From: Candidatus Gastranaerophilales bacterium
Lineage (GTDB): Bacteria > Cyanobacteriota > Vampirovibrionia > Gastranaerophilales > Gastranaerophilaceae
Length of the DNA: 64,000 bases
NCBI GenBank assembly: GCA_944327255.1
Contig: CALVHA010000005.1
Location: 1-64,000 of the forward strand
Direction of reading: 5' to 3'
Position numbers and translations under genes: made by a program. This document shows positions 45,435 through 54,258 of the stretch, piece after piece. How positions within the stretch are numbered: the stretch's first letter is position 1; every line of letters starts with the position of its first letter. A model generated the notes under the pieces. It did no database searches. It was given only the letters and a program-made list of their open reading frames with translations, and had not been told where the DNA came from.

Positions 45435-48400
45435 TTATAGGTCTCCGAATGTAGTCGGTGTTTCAAAGAAGTTAATATTTAACAACTCTGAATCTATATC
45501 AGAAAGTGTTCTCTTCGGAGCAGACTTTCTCAAATCATCCATATCAGTCATCAAATCAACTTCAGCACCGTCTTTTTTCGCTACCGTAATATCCAAACCG
45601 ATACTTTGCAATTCTCTTACAAGTACCTTAAATGACTCAGGAATACCAGGTCTTGGAATATTATCGCCCTTAACAATTGCTTCATAAGCTCTATTACGTC
45701 CGTTTACATCATCGGATTTAATAGTTAACATTTCTTGCAATGTATAAGCAGCACCGTAAGCTTCCAATGCCCAAACTTCCATCTCACCGAATCTTTGACC
45801 GCCGAATTGAGCTTTACCACCTAACGGCTGTTGGGTAACAAGTGAGTAAGGACCTGTAGATCTTGCATGAATTTTATCATCAACAAGGTGAACAAGTTTA
45901 AGAATATAAGAAAGACCAACCGCAACAGGTCTGTCAAACGGTTCACCGGTTCTACCGTCAATCAGCGTAACCTTACCATCTTCGTTAACCCAATCACAGC
46001 CTGATTCTTTTATACCTTTAAGAAGCTCAGCCTTTGTAGCTTTTTCTGAAGTATTTTCTCCGTATCTTTCATCGAATGAAGGAGCCTCATAATAATTTCC
46101 TGTCAGGTACGCAGCCAAACCGAGAAGTAATTCATAAGTTTGACCTACGTTCATACGTGAAGGAACACCAAGAGGGTTCAACACGATATCAATCGGAGTT
46201 CCGTTCGGCAAGAAAGGCATATCTTCCCTTGGAAGAATTCTTGATACAATACCTTTGTTACCGTGACGTCCAGAAAGTTTATCACCTACAGATACTTTAC
46301 GTTTTTGAGCAATATAAACTCTAATAACAGTATTTGCACCAGGAGGAAGTTCATCGCCTTTTTCTCTGTCAAATACCTTAACATCAAGGACTCTTCCACC
46401 TTCACCATGAGGAACTCTTAATGAGTTATCTTTAACATCTCTTGCTTTCTCAGCAAAGATTGCTCTTAACAATTTTTCTTCCGGTGGATGTTCAGATTCA
46501 CCCTTAGGTGTAACCTTACCTACCAAAATGTCATCAGCGTAAACTCTAGCACCGATACGAACAATACCACGTTCATCAAGGTGTCTGAGTGCATCTTCCG
46601 AAACGTTCGGAATTTCTCGGGTAATTTCTTCCGGTCCGAGTTTAGTTTGACGCGCATCTATTTCTAATTTTTCAATATGAATAGATGTGAATATATCATC
46701 ATGAACACATCTTTCAGAAATCAAAATTGCATCTTCAAAGTTATAACCTTCCCAAGGCATATACGCTACAAGAACGTTTTTACCTAATGAAAGTTCTCCG
46801 CAGTTCGTAGAAGCACCATCTGCAATTACGTCACCTGCTTTAACCTCATCTCCTTGTCTTACAATAGGTTTCTGGTTAATACAAGTATCCTGGTTACTTC
46901 TCAAATATTTTACCAACGGATAAATATGCGGTTTATTCTGTTTATCTCTGATAACAATTTCTTCACCGACAACTCTTTCAACAATACCGTCAACTTCAGA
47001 TACAATAACCATACCTGAATCTTTTGCAGCACGAGCTTCCATCCCTGTACCTACGACAGGTCTGTCTGTGATCAAAAGAGGTACTGATTGACGTTGCATG
47101 TTTGATCCCATCAACGCACGGTTAGCATCATCGTGTTCGATAAACGGAATTAAAGATGTAGCAACTGAAATAATCTGAATAGGAGAAACCCCAACAAAGT
47201 CAACCTTGCTTGATTGATCCATTGTAAATTCAGATCTATAACGCACAGGAACATAATCATCTTTAAATGTATTATCAGGATTTAATTGTACATCCGCAGG
47301 AGCACAACGATAGTTTTCGTCTTCGTCTGCTGTCATATATACAACTTCATCGGTTACTTTTCCATCTTTTACAACAAAGAACGGAGCTTCGATAAAGCCG
47401 TAATCATTAACTTTAGCGTGAGTTGCCAAAGAACCTATCAAACCTGCGTTAGGACCTTCTGGAGTTTCAATAGGACAAATACGTCCATAGTGAGAAGGAT
47501 GGATATCACGAACTGCAAAACCAGCTCTTTCTCTCATCAAACCACCAGGTCCAAGTGCTGAAATACGTCTTTTATGAGTTAATTCAGCAAGAGGGTTGAT
47601 CTGATCCATAAATTGAGACAACTGTGAACTTCCGAAAAATTCTTTTAAAGAAGCAACAAGAGGCTTTGTATTTAATAGGTTCAAAGGAGTCAGTGTTTCA
47701 GAATCCTGAAGAGTCATTCTTTCTTTAACAATTCTTTCGATTCTTGACAAACCAACCCTGAATTGGTTTTGAAGCAATTCTCCAACCGAACGGATCCTTC
47801 TGTTACCTAAGTGGTCGATATCATCGACAGTTCCTTCATCGTATGTCAAATTGATTAAGTATTCAATTGATGCAACGATATCTTGAACGGTTAATGTCCT
47901 TTGATTTTTCGGAATATTCAAATTCAATTTTTTATTTAATTTATAACGACCAACGCGACCGATATCATATTTCTTTTCATCAAAGAAACGAGCCTCAAGA
48001 ATTTGTCTTCCACCTTGTGGGCTAGCAGGGTCACCTGGTCTTAATTTTTTATATACTTCAATTAAAGCATCATCAGTAGTTTCAGCGGTATCTTTATCCA
48101 GAGTTTTCTTTAAGAAGTCAAAGTGAGTGAACAAAGATTCCATTTCAGAAACAGTAATACCCATAGCTTTCAACAATGTTGTAGCCAAAATTTTTCTATT
48201 TTTATCGATTTTAACGTAGATTAAATCGTTTGAGTCTGTTTCAATTTTCAACCATGCACCACGGTTAGGAATCATAGTCGCATTGTATAAACGTTTTCCG
48301 GCAGGTGAAATTTCACGTTTGAAGTAAACACCAGGGGAACGAACGATTTGAGAAACAATAACACGTTCAGCACCGTTTACAATAAAAGTACCCTTATCAG

Positions 48401-48752
48401 TCATTGTAGGGATATCACCAATGTAAACTTCCTGTTCTTTAATTTCACCGCTGTCACGGTTAACTAATCTAATCATTACACGCAACTGCTTTGCATAAGT
48501 TGCGTCATGAATTCTTGCTTCTTCAACGGTATATTTTGCGTTGTCGAAAGTATAATTCGGCAAAAAGTGTAATTCTAATCTTCCTGTATAATCCTTAATA
48601 GGTGAAAAAGAAAGCAACTCTTCTTTTAAACCTTCTTTTAAGAACCACTCAAAAGATTTTTTTTGCACTTCAATAAGATCCGGTAAATCATCCAAACGAG
48701 TATGTGGTATACCCATAGGAGTTACTCTTTTAGCTATTTTTGTCTTAGACAT
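45435..48752 (-). CDS. rpoB: RNA polymerase beta subunit
   Basis: A 1105-residue beta subunit, compact like cyanobacterial forms. Landmarks: M-S-K-T near the start, [15 protein letters not shown] (about 120), rifampicin pocket [12 protein letters not shown], then [19 protein letters not shown], and the C-terminal [18 protein letters not shown]. Ribosome site GAGGTGA. The ribosomal genes rplK-A-J-L that usually precede rpoB are absent; instead a roughly 400-base gap with a promoter lies upstream. First gene of a three-gene operon with rpoC1 and rpoC2. Confidence 0.98.
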   Translation of the reverse strand: MSKTKIAKRVTPMGIPHTRLDDLPDLIEVQKKSFEWFLKEGLKEELLSFSPIKDYTGRLELHFLPNYTFDNAKYTVEEARIHDATYAKQLRVMIRLVNRDSGEIKEQEVYIGDIPTMTDKGTFIVNGAERVIVSQIVRSPGVYFKREISPAGKRLYNATMIPNRGAWLKIETDSNDLIYVKIDKNRKILATTLLKAMGITVSEMESLFTHFDFLKKTLDKDTAETTDDALIEVYKKLRPGDPASPQGGRQILEARFFDEKKYDIGRVGRYKLNKKLNLNIPKNQRTLTVQDIVASIEYLINLTYDEGTVDDIDHLGNRRIRSVGELLQNQFRVGLSRIERIVKERMTLQDSETLTPLNLLNTKPLVASLKEFFGSSQLSQFMDQINPLAELTHKRRISALGPGGLMRERAGFAVRDIHPSHYGRICPIETPEGPNAGLIGSLATHAKVNDYGFIEAPFFVVKDGKVTDEVVYMTADEDENYRCAPADVQLNPDNTFKDDYVPVRYRSEFTMDQSSKVDFVGVSPIQIISVATSLIPFIEHDDANRALMGSNMQRQSVPLLITDRPVVGTGMEARAAKDSGMVIVSEVDGIVERVVGEEIVIRDKQNKPHIYPLVKYLRSNQDTCINQKPIVRQGDEVKAGDVIADGASTNCGELSLGKNVLVAYMPWEGYNFEDAILISERCVHDDIFTSIHIEKLEIDARQTKLGPEEITREIPNVSEDALRHLDERGIVRIGARVYADDILVGKVTPKGESEHPPEEKLLRAIFAEKARDVKDNSLRVPHGEGGRVLDVKVFDREKGDELPPGANTVIRVYIAQKRKVSVGDKLSGRHGNKGIVSRILPREDMPFLPNGTPIDIVLNPLGVPSRMNVGQTYELLLGLAAYLTGNYYEAPSFDERYGENTSEKATKAELLKGIKESGCDWVNEDGKVTLIDGRTGEPFDRPVAVGLSYILKLVHLVDDKIHARSTGPYSLVTQQPLGGKAQFGGQRFGEMEVWALEAYGAAYTLQEMLTIKSDDVNGRNRAYEAIVKGDNIPRPGIPESFKVLVRELQSIGLDITVAKKDGAEVDLMTDMDDLRKSAPKRTLSDIDSELLNINFFETPTTFGDL

Positions 48753-49164
48753 TAAATCACCTCGTTAAATAAATGGTGTACGTACTATAAAAAATGGTTT
48801 TCTAAATTCTAACTTAAGGCTGTTAACCTTTTATCTCTTAAAACTGAAATCCAACGAAAAGTTTTGGTATTAAACGGTTTCAGGGTGATAAACTTTTTTA
48901 TAAATTTCGGAGCTTCCAAATACGGGCACACTTACTCCTACTTTAATTTTACATGTTCTTAAATCATATTCTTAACAAAATTCGTAGTCAAGAAATTTTC
49001 TCATATATTAATATGAATTATTAATTTTTTGTTACAAACATACTTTATAAAACGTTACAAATCATGGAAACTTTTGGAGCACAAGAGTTTTAGCATTAAA
49101 CAAACGTAAAATTATGAAGATTAATTTATTATTATATGGTACAATTTTGGAACAAAGGAGAATT
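48753..49164. other. Intergenic region between divergent rpoB and exported-protein gene
   Basis: About 410 bases without a recognisable gene. It holds the rpoB promoter and ribosome site on the minus strand, and an unlocated promoter for the plus-strand gene. The octamer GTTACAAA appears twice, 22 bases apart, near 49034 and 49056. No tRNA, riboswitch or terminator fold was seen. Confidence 0.6.
48784..48812 (-). promoter_or_regulatory. Probable rpoB promoter
   Basis: On the minus strand: TTAGAA (48812-48807), 17-base spacer, TATAGT (48789-48784). A transcript from here has a leader of about 25 bases with GAGGTGA. Confidence 0.55.
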
Positions 49165-49776
49165 ATGAAAAAACTATTTATCATTTTGGGATTAATAATT
49201 TTCGGATGTACCTCAAACTATTCATTCGCACAAGATAAAATATTATCAGCAGGTATTGAATTCAACTGGGTTAATATGTCACAGGTTGAACGAGATGAGG
49301 CCATTGAACATTACCAGACAATAGTTTTCGCTGACGGTGTTAAATCCATGACAAAAAAAGAGCTTCGTGCAAAATATCCAGACTTTTTGAAAGATAAAGA
49401 TTACAAATATCATTACAGAATTATCTCAAACGGAGTAACGGAAACAAAAGATAAAAAATTATGCGGATTTTTTATAAAGGATAATACTATTTTATACAGC
49501 TATGCAATACAATATAAAAATAATCCTCAAAGAGTCTTTTACTATTCAGCATACGGCTCTTTAATTTATGTTGATGAAATATCTTCAAATTATCCAAATT
49601 TCCCGTATAACTCAAAGCAATACCGCTCAAACGGAAAACTTGCTGGTGCTATATATTTTGATTCAAAAGATTTGCAATACGTCTTTGAAGATAATGGAGA
49701 ATTTAAGGGAGTATGGTATAAAGACAAGATGTTCGACAGAAAAGGAAAACAAATTTTAACAAGAAGCAACTGGTAA
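49165..49776 (+). CDS. Exported hypothetical protein
   Basis: A 203-residue protein with a signal peptide (Met-Lys-Lys-Leu, hydrophobic core, then Y-S-F-A, about residue 23, as cleavage site). The mature part has short repeating Y/F-D-x-K/N-G units near its end (F-E-D-N-G-E-F-K-G-V-W-Y, F-D-R-K-G-K-Q) that resemble MORN/YD-type beta hairpins. I-F-G-C near the signal end is a poor lipobox. The start at 49165 is chosen because AAAGGAGA precedes it; the reading frame is open 17 codons upstream. Followed by asd after 49 bases, though a shared role is not evident. Function unknown. Confidence 0.75.
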   Translation: MKKLFIILGLIIFGCTSNYSFAQDKILSAGIEFNWVNMSQVERDEAIEHYQTIVFADGVKSMTKKELRAKYPDFLKDKDYKYHYRIISNGVTETKDKKLCGFFIKDNTILYSYAIQYKNNPQRVFYYSAYGSLIYVDEISSNYPNFPYNSKQYRSNGKLAGAIYFDSKDLQYVFEDNGEFKGVWYKDKMFDRKGKQILTRSNW

Positions 49777-49825
49777 ACAAGCCTATATCAACACAGAATA
49801 ATAAAAAAAGAAAGAGAAAAATTGT

Positions 49826-50845
49826 ATGACTAGAAAACCAAATATCGCAATACTTGGAGCAACAGGGGTTGTCGGAAGAGAAATTATCAAAATAATTAAT
49901 GAATTACAGATTAAATTTAACGAAATAAAATTTTTATCAAGCGCAAAAAGTGCAGGAAAAAAAATTGAATTTCAAGGGAAAGAATATACTGTTGAAGAAG
50001 CAAAGCCTGAAAGCTTTGATAATATTAATATTGTACTTGCGTCAGCAGGTGGTTCCACATCACAAAAATTCGCCCCTGAGATTGTAAAAAGAGGCGGAGT
50101 TCTTATAGATAATTCAAGTGCATTCAGAATGGATAAAGATGTTCCACTGGTTATCGCTCATGTTAATGATGATGATCTTAGAAAACATAAAGGAATCATC
50201 GCAAATCCTAACTGTTCAACATCACAGTTGATGCTTGTATTAAAACCTCTACATGAAAAAGCAAAAATTAAAAGATTAATCGTGTCAACTTATCAAGCTG
50301 TTTCAGGAGCAGGACTTGCTGCAATAAATGAGCTTACGGAAGATACAAAAGCAAACCTTGCAGGTAAAACCTTTGAGAATAAAGCGTTTAAAAAACCTAT
50401 TTCTTTCAATGTAATTCCTCAAATAGATGTTTTTACCGAAAACGGTTACACAAAAGAAGAAATGAAAGTTGCGAATGAAACAAAAAAAATTCTCCACCTC
50501 CCTCAAAATCTTCCTATTTCTTGTACAGCCGTAAGAGTTCCTGTATTTAGAGGACATTCAGAAGCTGTTGATATTGAATTTGAAAAAGAAATGTCCCCAG
50601 AAGAAGCAAGGGAACTGTTGTCAAACAGCTTTGGAGTAAAGGTTATTGATAATATTGAGAATTATGAATATCCTACAACTAGAGATGCAGACGGTGTTGA
50701 TCCGGTGTTTGTTGGGAGAATCCGTAAAAATCTTGCGTTTCAACACGGGATTTCACTATGGTGTGTTGCAGATAATTTAAGGATCGGCGCAGCCTTAAAT
50801 ACAGTGAGAATTTGTCAAAAAATTATAGAAATGGAATTATATTAA
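49826..50845 (+). CDS. asd: Aspartate-semialdehyde dehydrogenase
   Basis: A 339-residue enzyme of the aspartate pathway (aspartyl-phosphate + NADPH to aspartate semialdehyde), needed for lysine/diaminopimelate, threonine and methionine. Visible: G-A-T-G-V-V-G-R-E nucleotide-binding loop (residues 11-19), active-site cysteine in N-P-N-C-S-T-S-Q-L (about 131-139), V-S-G-A-G near 162, and the active-site His in R-V-P-V-F-R-G-H-S-E (about 238-247). Normal length for the gram-positive/cyanobacterial type. The ribosome site is weak (AAAGAGA). Gene stands alone. Confidence 0.95.
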   Translation: MTRKPNIAILGATGVVGREIIKIINELQIKFNEIKFLSSAKSAGKKIEFQGKEYTVEEAKPESFDNINIVLASAGGSTSQKFAPEIVKRGGVLIDNSSAFRMDKDVPLVIAHVNDDDLRKHKGIIANPNCSTSQLMLVLKPLHEKAKIKRLIVSTYQAVSGAGLAAINELTEDTKANLAGKTFENKAFKKPISFNVIPQIDVFTENGYTKEEMKVANETKKILHLPQNLPISCTAVRVPVFRGHSEAVDIEFEKEMSPEEARELLSNSFGVKVIDNIENYEYPTTRDADGVDPVFVGRIRKNLAFQHGISLWCVADNLRIGAALNTVRICQKIIEMELY

Positions 50846-50930
50846 AAATTTTTGTAATATTTCTTAATAATTCTCCCCAAATAAGCAATTTTTACACACA
50901 AAATTTTTTTATAAATATATGGGATATATT

Positions 50931-50938
50931 GGGGGGGG
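50931..50938 (+). promoter_or_regulatory. Eight-G ribosome site
   Basis: An uninterrupted run of eight G, six bases before the ATG at 50945, forming the ribosome site in an otherwise AT-rich leader. Homopolymer length changes could alter its strength. Confidence 0.6.
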
Positions 50939-50944
50939 ATTAAT

Positions 50945-51097
50945 ATGGAAGAAAAAAAACTTGAAACAATTGTAAAAAAATCTGGACGTAAAATTGGTTT
51001 TTTAGAATGGCTATTTATGAAAAACCAAAAAAGTATTTCTTTGGATGTTCCAAGAACATCTTTTGACTATCTAAATGATACATTGCAAACAACATAA
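50945..51097 (+). CDS. Unannotated 50-residue small protein
   Basis: A 51-codon frame from ATG to TAA, following an unusually G-rich ribosome site and followed at once by a perfect intrinsic terminator, so transcription and translation signals fit a small gene exactly. The product is basic at first (Lys/Glu-rich, then K-S-G-R-K-I-G-F), has a short hydrophobic patch F-L-E-W-L-F-M, and a polar end. It has no membrane-length helix. Size is below common gene-calling cut-offs. Function unknown. Alternatively the region is a structured RNA, but the codon pattern and the fit of stop and terminator favour a protein. Confidence 0.65.
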   Translation: MEEKKLETIVKKSGRKIGFLEWLFMKNQKSISLDVPRTSFDYLNDTLQTT

Positions 51098-51120
51098 AAT
51101 CCGCTTTTAAAGCGGATTTT
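51096..51120 (+). terminator. Terminator after the small protein
   Basis: Stem AAAATCCGCTT/AAGCGGATTTT with a three-base loop (51096-51106, 51110-51120); the stop codon of the small gene lies in its base. Confidence 0.88.
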
Positions 51121-51199
51121 ATATTACTTTTTGTTAAATTCGTGTGTTTTATTGCTTGTTTTTGGTAAACTATATTTATAGCGATTAGGATATTACAGG

Positions 51200-51667
51200 A
51201 TGGGACAAATTATAAGAAGAGATATGATCACAAATATCGTCAAGGAACTCCATGACAATGGAAACACAGTTGTCGCGACAAACGGGTGTTTTGACATACT
51301 TCATGTCGGTCATGTAAGATATCTCGAAAAGACTAAATCATTCGCTGATAAATTAATAGTATTACTAAATTCAGATAAATCAGTAAAAAGCATTAAAGGG
51401 CCTTCACGTCCGATAAACAACGAGAATGATCGTGCAGAAATATTATGTGCATTAAGTTGTGTAGATTATGTTGTATTATTTGATGAGGACAGTCCTAGAA
51501 ATCTTCTTGATGAGATAAAACCTGACATATATACAAAAGGTGCTGATTACACAATGGAAACACTACCTGAAGCAGACATTATGAAAAAAAACGGAACACG
51601 AGTAGAATTTATAAGCTTTGTGGAAGGGAAATCTACGACAAATATCATTAACAAAATGAAGAGTTAA
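51200..51667 (+). CDS. rfaE2: Heptose 1-phosphate adenylyltransferase, stand-alone
   Basis: A 155-residue nucleotidyltransferase corresponding to the C-terminal domain of HldE: D-glycero-beta-D-manno-heptose 1-phosphate + ATP to ADP-heptose, for the inner core of lipopolysaccharide. Nucleotide-binding motif T-N-G-C-F-D-I-L-H-V-G-H (residues 27-38, with H-x-G-H) and G-x-R-P-x-N are clear. The kinase part is not fused and not adjacent. First of a four-gene set with lpxD, lpxC and fabZ; lpxD follows after 19 bases. Confidence 0.9.
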   Translation: MGQIIRRDMITNIVKELHDNGNTVVATNGCFDILHVGHVRYLEKTKSFADKLIVLLNSDKSVKSIKGPSRPINNENDRAEILCALSCVDYVVLFDEDSPRNLLDEIKPDIYTKGADYTMETLPEADIMKKNGTRVEFISFVEGKSTTNIINKMKS

Positions 51668-51686
51668 TTTAGTAAAGGAGTATAAA

Positions 51687-52775
51687 ATGAAAGCTTTTAC
51701 AGTAGAAGAAATTACGCAAATCGTTGGCGGTATGTTAACAAAAGGACAAGACGCAAAGATTGAAAGAATTGCACCTCCGCTTCTGGCAGACGAGAATACT
51801 CTGGCACTTGCATTGGGGGAAGACGAGATTGCAAATCTGGCAAAGTCTAAAGCAAAAGCTGCACTGGTTCCATTAGGAGTCCAAATTGACGGATTTACAA
51901 CCATCGAAGTCGAACGACCTAGATTAGCTATGATGAAACTGCTTAATTTGTTCTATGTTGCTCCAAAAATTAATGATGGAGTTCATCCAACAGCAGTTGT
52001 CGACTCAAGCGCAAAGCTCGGCGCAAACGTTAAAATAGGGCCAAATGTAGTTATCGGAGAAAACGTTATCATTGGTGACAACTCAAAAATCATGGCAAAC
52101 TCATATATAGGAAGCGGAGCACAAATTGGCGAAAACTGCTTATTCCATCCTGGGGTCAATATTGGGGACAGAGTGCAAATCGGAAATGATGTAATACTTC
52201 ATCATGGAGTATCCTTAGGAGCTGACGGATTCAGCTTTGTAACAGAAAACCCTGATAATATAGAACAAGCACGAAAAGAAGGTTCAATTAAAGAAGAAAA
52301 TACCAAACATGTTATATTCAAAATACCTTCAATAGGGTCTGTAGTAATCGGGAATAACGTTGAAATTGGGGCTAATACAACCATCGACAGGGGGACAATT
52401 GAAAATACAACTATCGGCGACAATACTAAAATTGATGACCTTGTTATGATAGGTCACAACTGCCGTATAGGGGAAGGATGTTTAATTGTTTCACAAGTAG
52501 GAATTGCAGGTAGTTGTGTAATTGGAGACAGAGTTGTAATTGCCGGCCAGGCAGGTCTTGCAGATCATATTGAAATTGGTTCGGATACAATCATCACGGC
52601 TAAAGCAGGGGTTACAAAATCATTCCCTGAAAAATCTATAATTGTTGGAATTCCTGCGGTTCCAAGAAAAGACTTTATCAAACAATTAAAAACAATGAAA
52701 GATGCTCAAGAAATTTTTGCAAAATTCAGAAAATTTGAACCAATGCTAAATGCATTTGTAGAAGAACATCAATAA
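51687..52775 (+). CDS. lpxD: UDP-3-O-acylglucosamine N-acyltransferase
   Basis: A 362-residue LpxD, third step of lipid A synthesis (N-acylation from acyl-ACP). N-terminal uridine-binding domain (about 1-95), then a left-handed beta-helix built of hexapeptide repeats I/V-G-x-N-V/x (about 100-310), and a C-terminal helical arm. Catalytic His is in M-I-G-H-N-C-R-I-G (about 252). The loop between G-A-D-G-F-S-F and K-I-P-S-I-G is about 27 residues longer than in E. coli or cyanobacteria, with many Glu/Lys/Asn. Ribosome site AAAGGAG. Confidence 0.93.
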   Translation: MKAFTVEEITQIVGGMLTKGQDAKIERIAPPLLADENTLALALGEDEIANLAKSKAKAALVPLGVQIDGFTTIEVERPRLAMMKLLNLFYVAPKINDGVHPTAVVDSSAKLGANVKIGPNVVIGENVIIGDNSKIMANSYIGSGAQIGENCLFHPGVNIGDRVQIGNDVILHHGVSLGADGFSFVTENPDNIEQARKEGSIKEENTKHVIFKIPSIGSVVIGNNVEIGANTTIDRGTIENTTIGDNTKIDDLVMIGHNCRIGEGCLIVSQVGIAGSCVIGDRVVIAGQAGLADHIEIGSDTIITAKAGVTKSFPEKSIIVGIPAVPRKDFIKQLKTMKDAQEIFAKFRKFEPMLNAFVEEHQ

Positions 52776-52825
52776 AAACACTGGGTGAAAATGATATTAA
52801 TTTTCACCCAGCCTATAGGAAAATT

Positions 52826-53647
52826 ATGGTTATTACGTTAAAAAAAGAAACAGAAATAGCAGGCAATGGCTTAATGAAAAATAAGCCTTGTACTATTAAG
52901 TTCTTCCCATCACAAACAGGAAAAATAAGATACTTTGTAAACAATGAAGAATTTGAATCCAAAGCAGAAAATGTTATTTCAACAGATCATTGCGTAGTCC
53001 TTGGAACAAAAAAATCTAAAGCAATGTTAACAGAACATCTTACTGCAGCACTTGCTTTTTGCGGAATAGACTCTCTTGATATCTGTATGAATGAGACAGA
53101 AGTTCCTGCAATGGATGGAAGTTCAAGACAATGGGTAGAATTATTCAAAGAAGCGGGAATAGATAAGCCTCTCTTCTATAAACCGCAGCTATATACAGTA
53201 AAAGAACCCGTTTATTACTTAAACGGAAAAACTAGTCTTGTTATTTTACCGTCAGATGAATTATTTATATCATATGCGGTTAATTATAATCATCCTGATT
53301 TAAGACAATGTTTTGTTAATTATAATCCGAAAAATCAGGAAGAAATTATTGAAGCAAGAACTTTTGGTTTTTATAAAGATTTAAAAAAATTTCAAATGCT
53401 CGGTTTTGCACAGGGTGTTACCATAGAAAATACTGTAGGTCTGACGGATGAAGGCTATACAACAGATTTGCGCTCTGAAAAAGAACCTGCAAAACATAAA
53501 ATGCTGGATCTTATCGGAGATTTATACCTTACAGGAATAAATCCTTTACATATGAAATGTCAAATTTTAGCAAAAGAAGCAGGTCATGCAGTTCATGTTA
53601 AAGTTGCAAAAATGTTAAAAGATAAATTGATAGCTTACAATAAATAG
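52826..53647 (+). CDS. lpxC: UDP-3-O-acyl-N-acetylglucosamine deacetylase
   Basis: A 273-residue zinc deacetylase that commits to lipid A synthesis. Zinc ligands: His in T-E-H-L-T-A-A-L (about 72), and His and Asp in K-H-K-M-L-D-L-I-G-D (about 221-230). Other landmarks: E-V-P-A-M-D-G-S-S, E-A-R-T-F-G-F, and the general base His in E-A-G-H-A-V-H near 253. Start agrees with the family pattern V-I-T-L-K-K. Sited between lpxD and fabZ. The canonical G-L-H-S-G near the N terminus reads G-L-M-K-N here, a divergence worth noting. Confidence 0.93.
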   Translation: MVITLKKETEIAGNGLMKNKPCTIKFFPSQTGKIRYFVNNEEFESKAENVISTDHCVVLGTKKSKAMLTEHLTAALAFCGIDSLDICMNETEVPAMDGSSRQWVELFKEAGIDKPLFYKPQLYTVKEPVYYLNGKTSLVILPSDELFISYAVNYNHPDLRQCFVNYNPKNQEEIIEARTFGFYKDLKKFQMLGFAQGVTIENTVGLTDEGYTTDLRSEKEPAKHKMLDLIGDLYLTGINPLHMKCQILAKEAGHAVHVKVAKMLKDKLIAYNK

Positions 53648-53667
53648 AAATATAAAAGGAGATAAAA

Positions 53668-54111
53668 ATGACAGAAGAACAAAAGTTAAGTTTCGATACT
53701 ATGGAAATCATGGAAATGATACCCCATAGATATCCGTTCTTATTGGTTGATAGAATTACAGAGTGTGTTCCTGGCAAATACGCCAAAGGATATAAAAATT
53801 TGACAATGAATGAACAATTTTTTCAGGGACACTTCCCAGGGAATCCAATAATGCCAGGAGTTTTGCAATTAGAAGCATTAGCTCAATGTTCTGCTCCTGT
53901 ATTGATGACAATGCCAGAATTTGCAGGGAAATTAACATTATATGCAGGAATTGACGGTGTTCGTTTTAAAAATATTGTAAGACCTGGTGATAGATTTGAT
54001 ATGGAAATTGAACTTCAAAAAGTAAAGGGGCCTATATGTAAAGCTCACGGAACAGGAAAAGTTGACGGCAAAATCTGTGTTGAAGCAGATATGACTTTTG
54101 CATTAAAATAA
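53668..54111 (+). CDS. fabZ: 3-hydroxyacyl-ACP dehydratase FabZ
   Basis: A 147-residue hot-dog-fold dehydratase of fatty acid synthesis. Catalytic His lies in I-P-H-R-Y-P-F-L-L-V-D-R (about 18-29); catalytic Glu in P-G-V-L-Q-L-E-A-L-A-Q (about 63-72); and G-H-F-P-G-N-P-I-M-P-G in between. Normal length. It follows lpxC after 20 bases with an AAAGGAGA site, the common lpxD-lpxC-fabZ arrangement that couples lipid A and fatty acid supply. lpxA and lpxB, which often follow, are absent here; a terminator comes next. Confidence 0.96.
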   Translation: MTEEQKLSFDTMEIMEMIPHRYPFLLVDRITECVPGKYAKGYKNLTMNEQFFQGHFPGNPIMPGVLQLEALAQCSAPVLMTMPEFAGKLTLYAGIDGVRFKNIVRPGDRFDMEIELQKVKGPICKAHGTGKVDGKICVEADMTFALK

Positions 54112-54137
54112 ATTAAAATTAGATTCTAAAGTCAAAA

Positions 54138-54175
54138 AATAAAAGGACGGAATATTAATCTGTCCTTTTATTTTT
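54138..54175 (+). terminator. Terminator of the lpx-fabZ operon
   Basis: A 14-bp stem (54138-54151 with 54159-54172) with one G-T wobble, followed by TTTTTG. Confidence 0.88.
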
Positions 54176-54196
54176 GTTAAAAGAAATGTTACTTTC

Positions 54197-54225
54197 TTGC
54201 CTTATAAATTTATATAATATAAAAT
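54197..54225 (+). promoter_or_regulatory. Promoter of the serine-hydrolase gene
   Basis: TTGCCT (54197-54202), 17-base spacer, TAAAAT (54220-54225). The leader of about 27 bases contains GAGGAGA. Confidence 0.65.
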
Positions 54226-54258
54226 ATTATTAATATAGACTTTGAGGAGATTAGTTGG

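Noticed and set aside
48753..49164. GTTAC-type sequences as a common regulatory motif
   Set aside because: They recur in many gaps (for example near 6024, 17897, 27824, 54187, 62192), but spacing and context differ and AT-rich DNA makes them likely by chance; a count would be needed.
49165..49230. Lipoprotein signal in the exported protein
   Set aside because: The residues before Cys (I-F-G-C) do not match a lipobox; a signal peptidase I site fits better.
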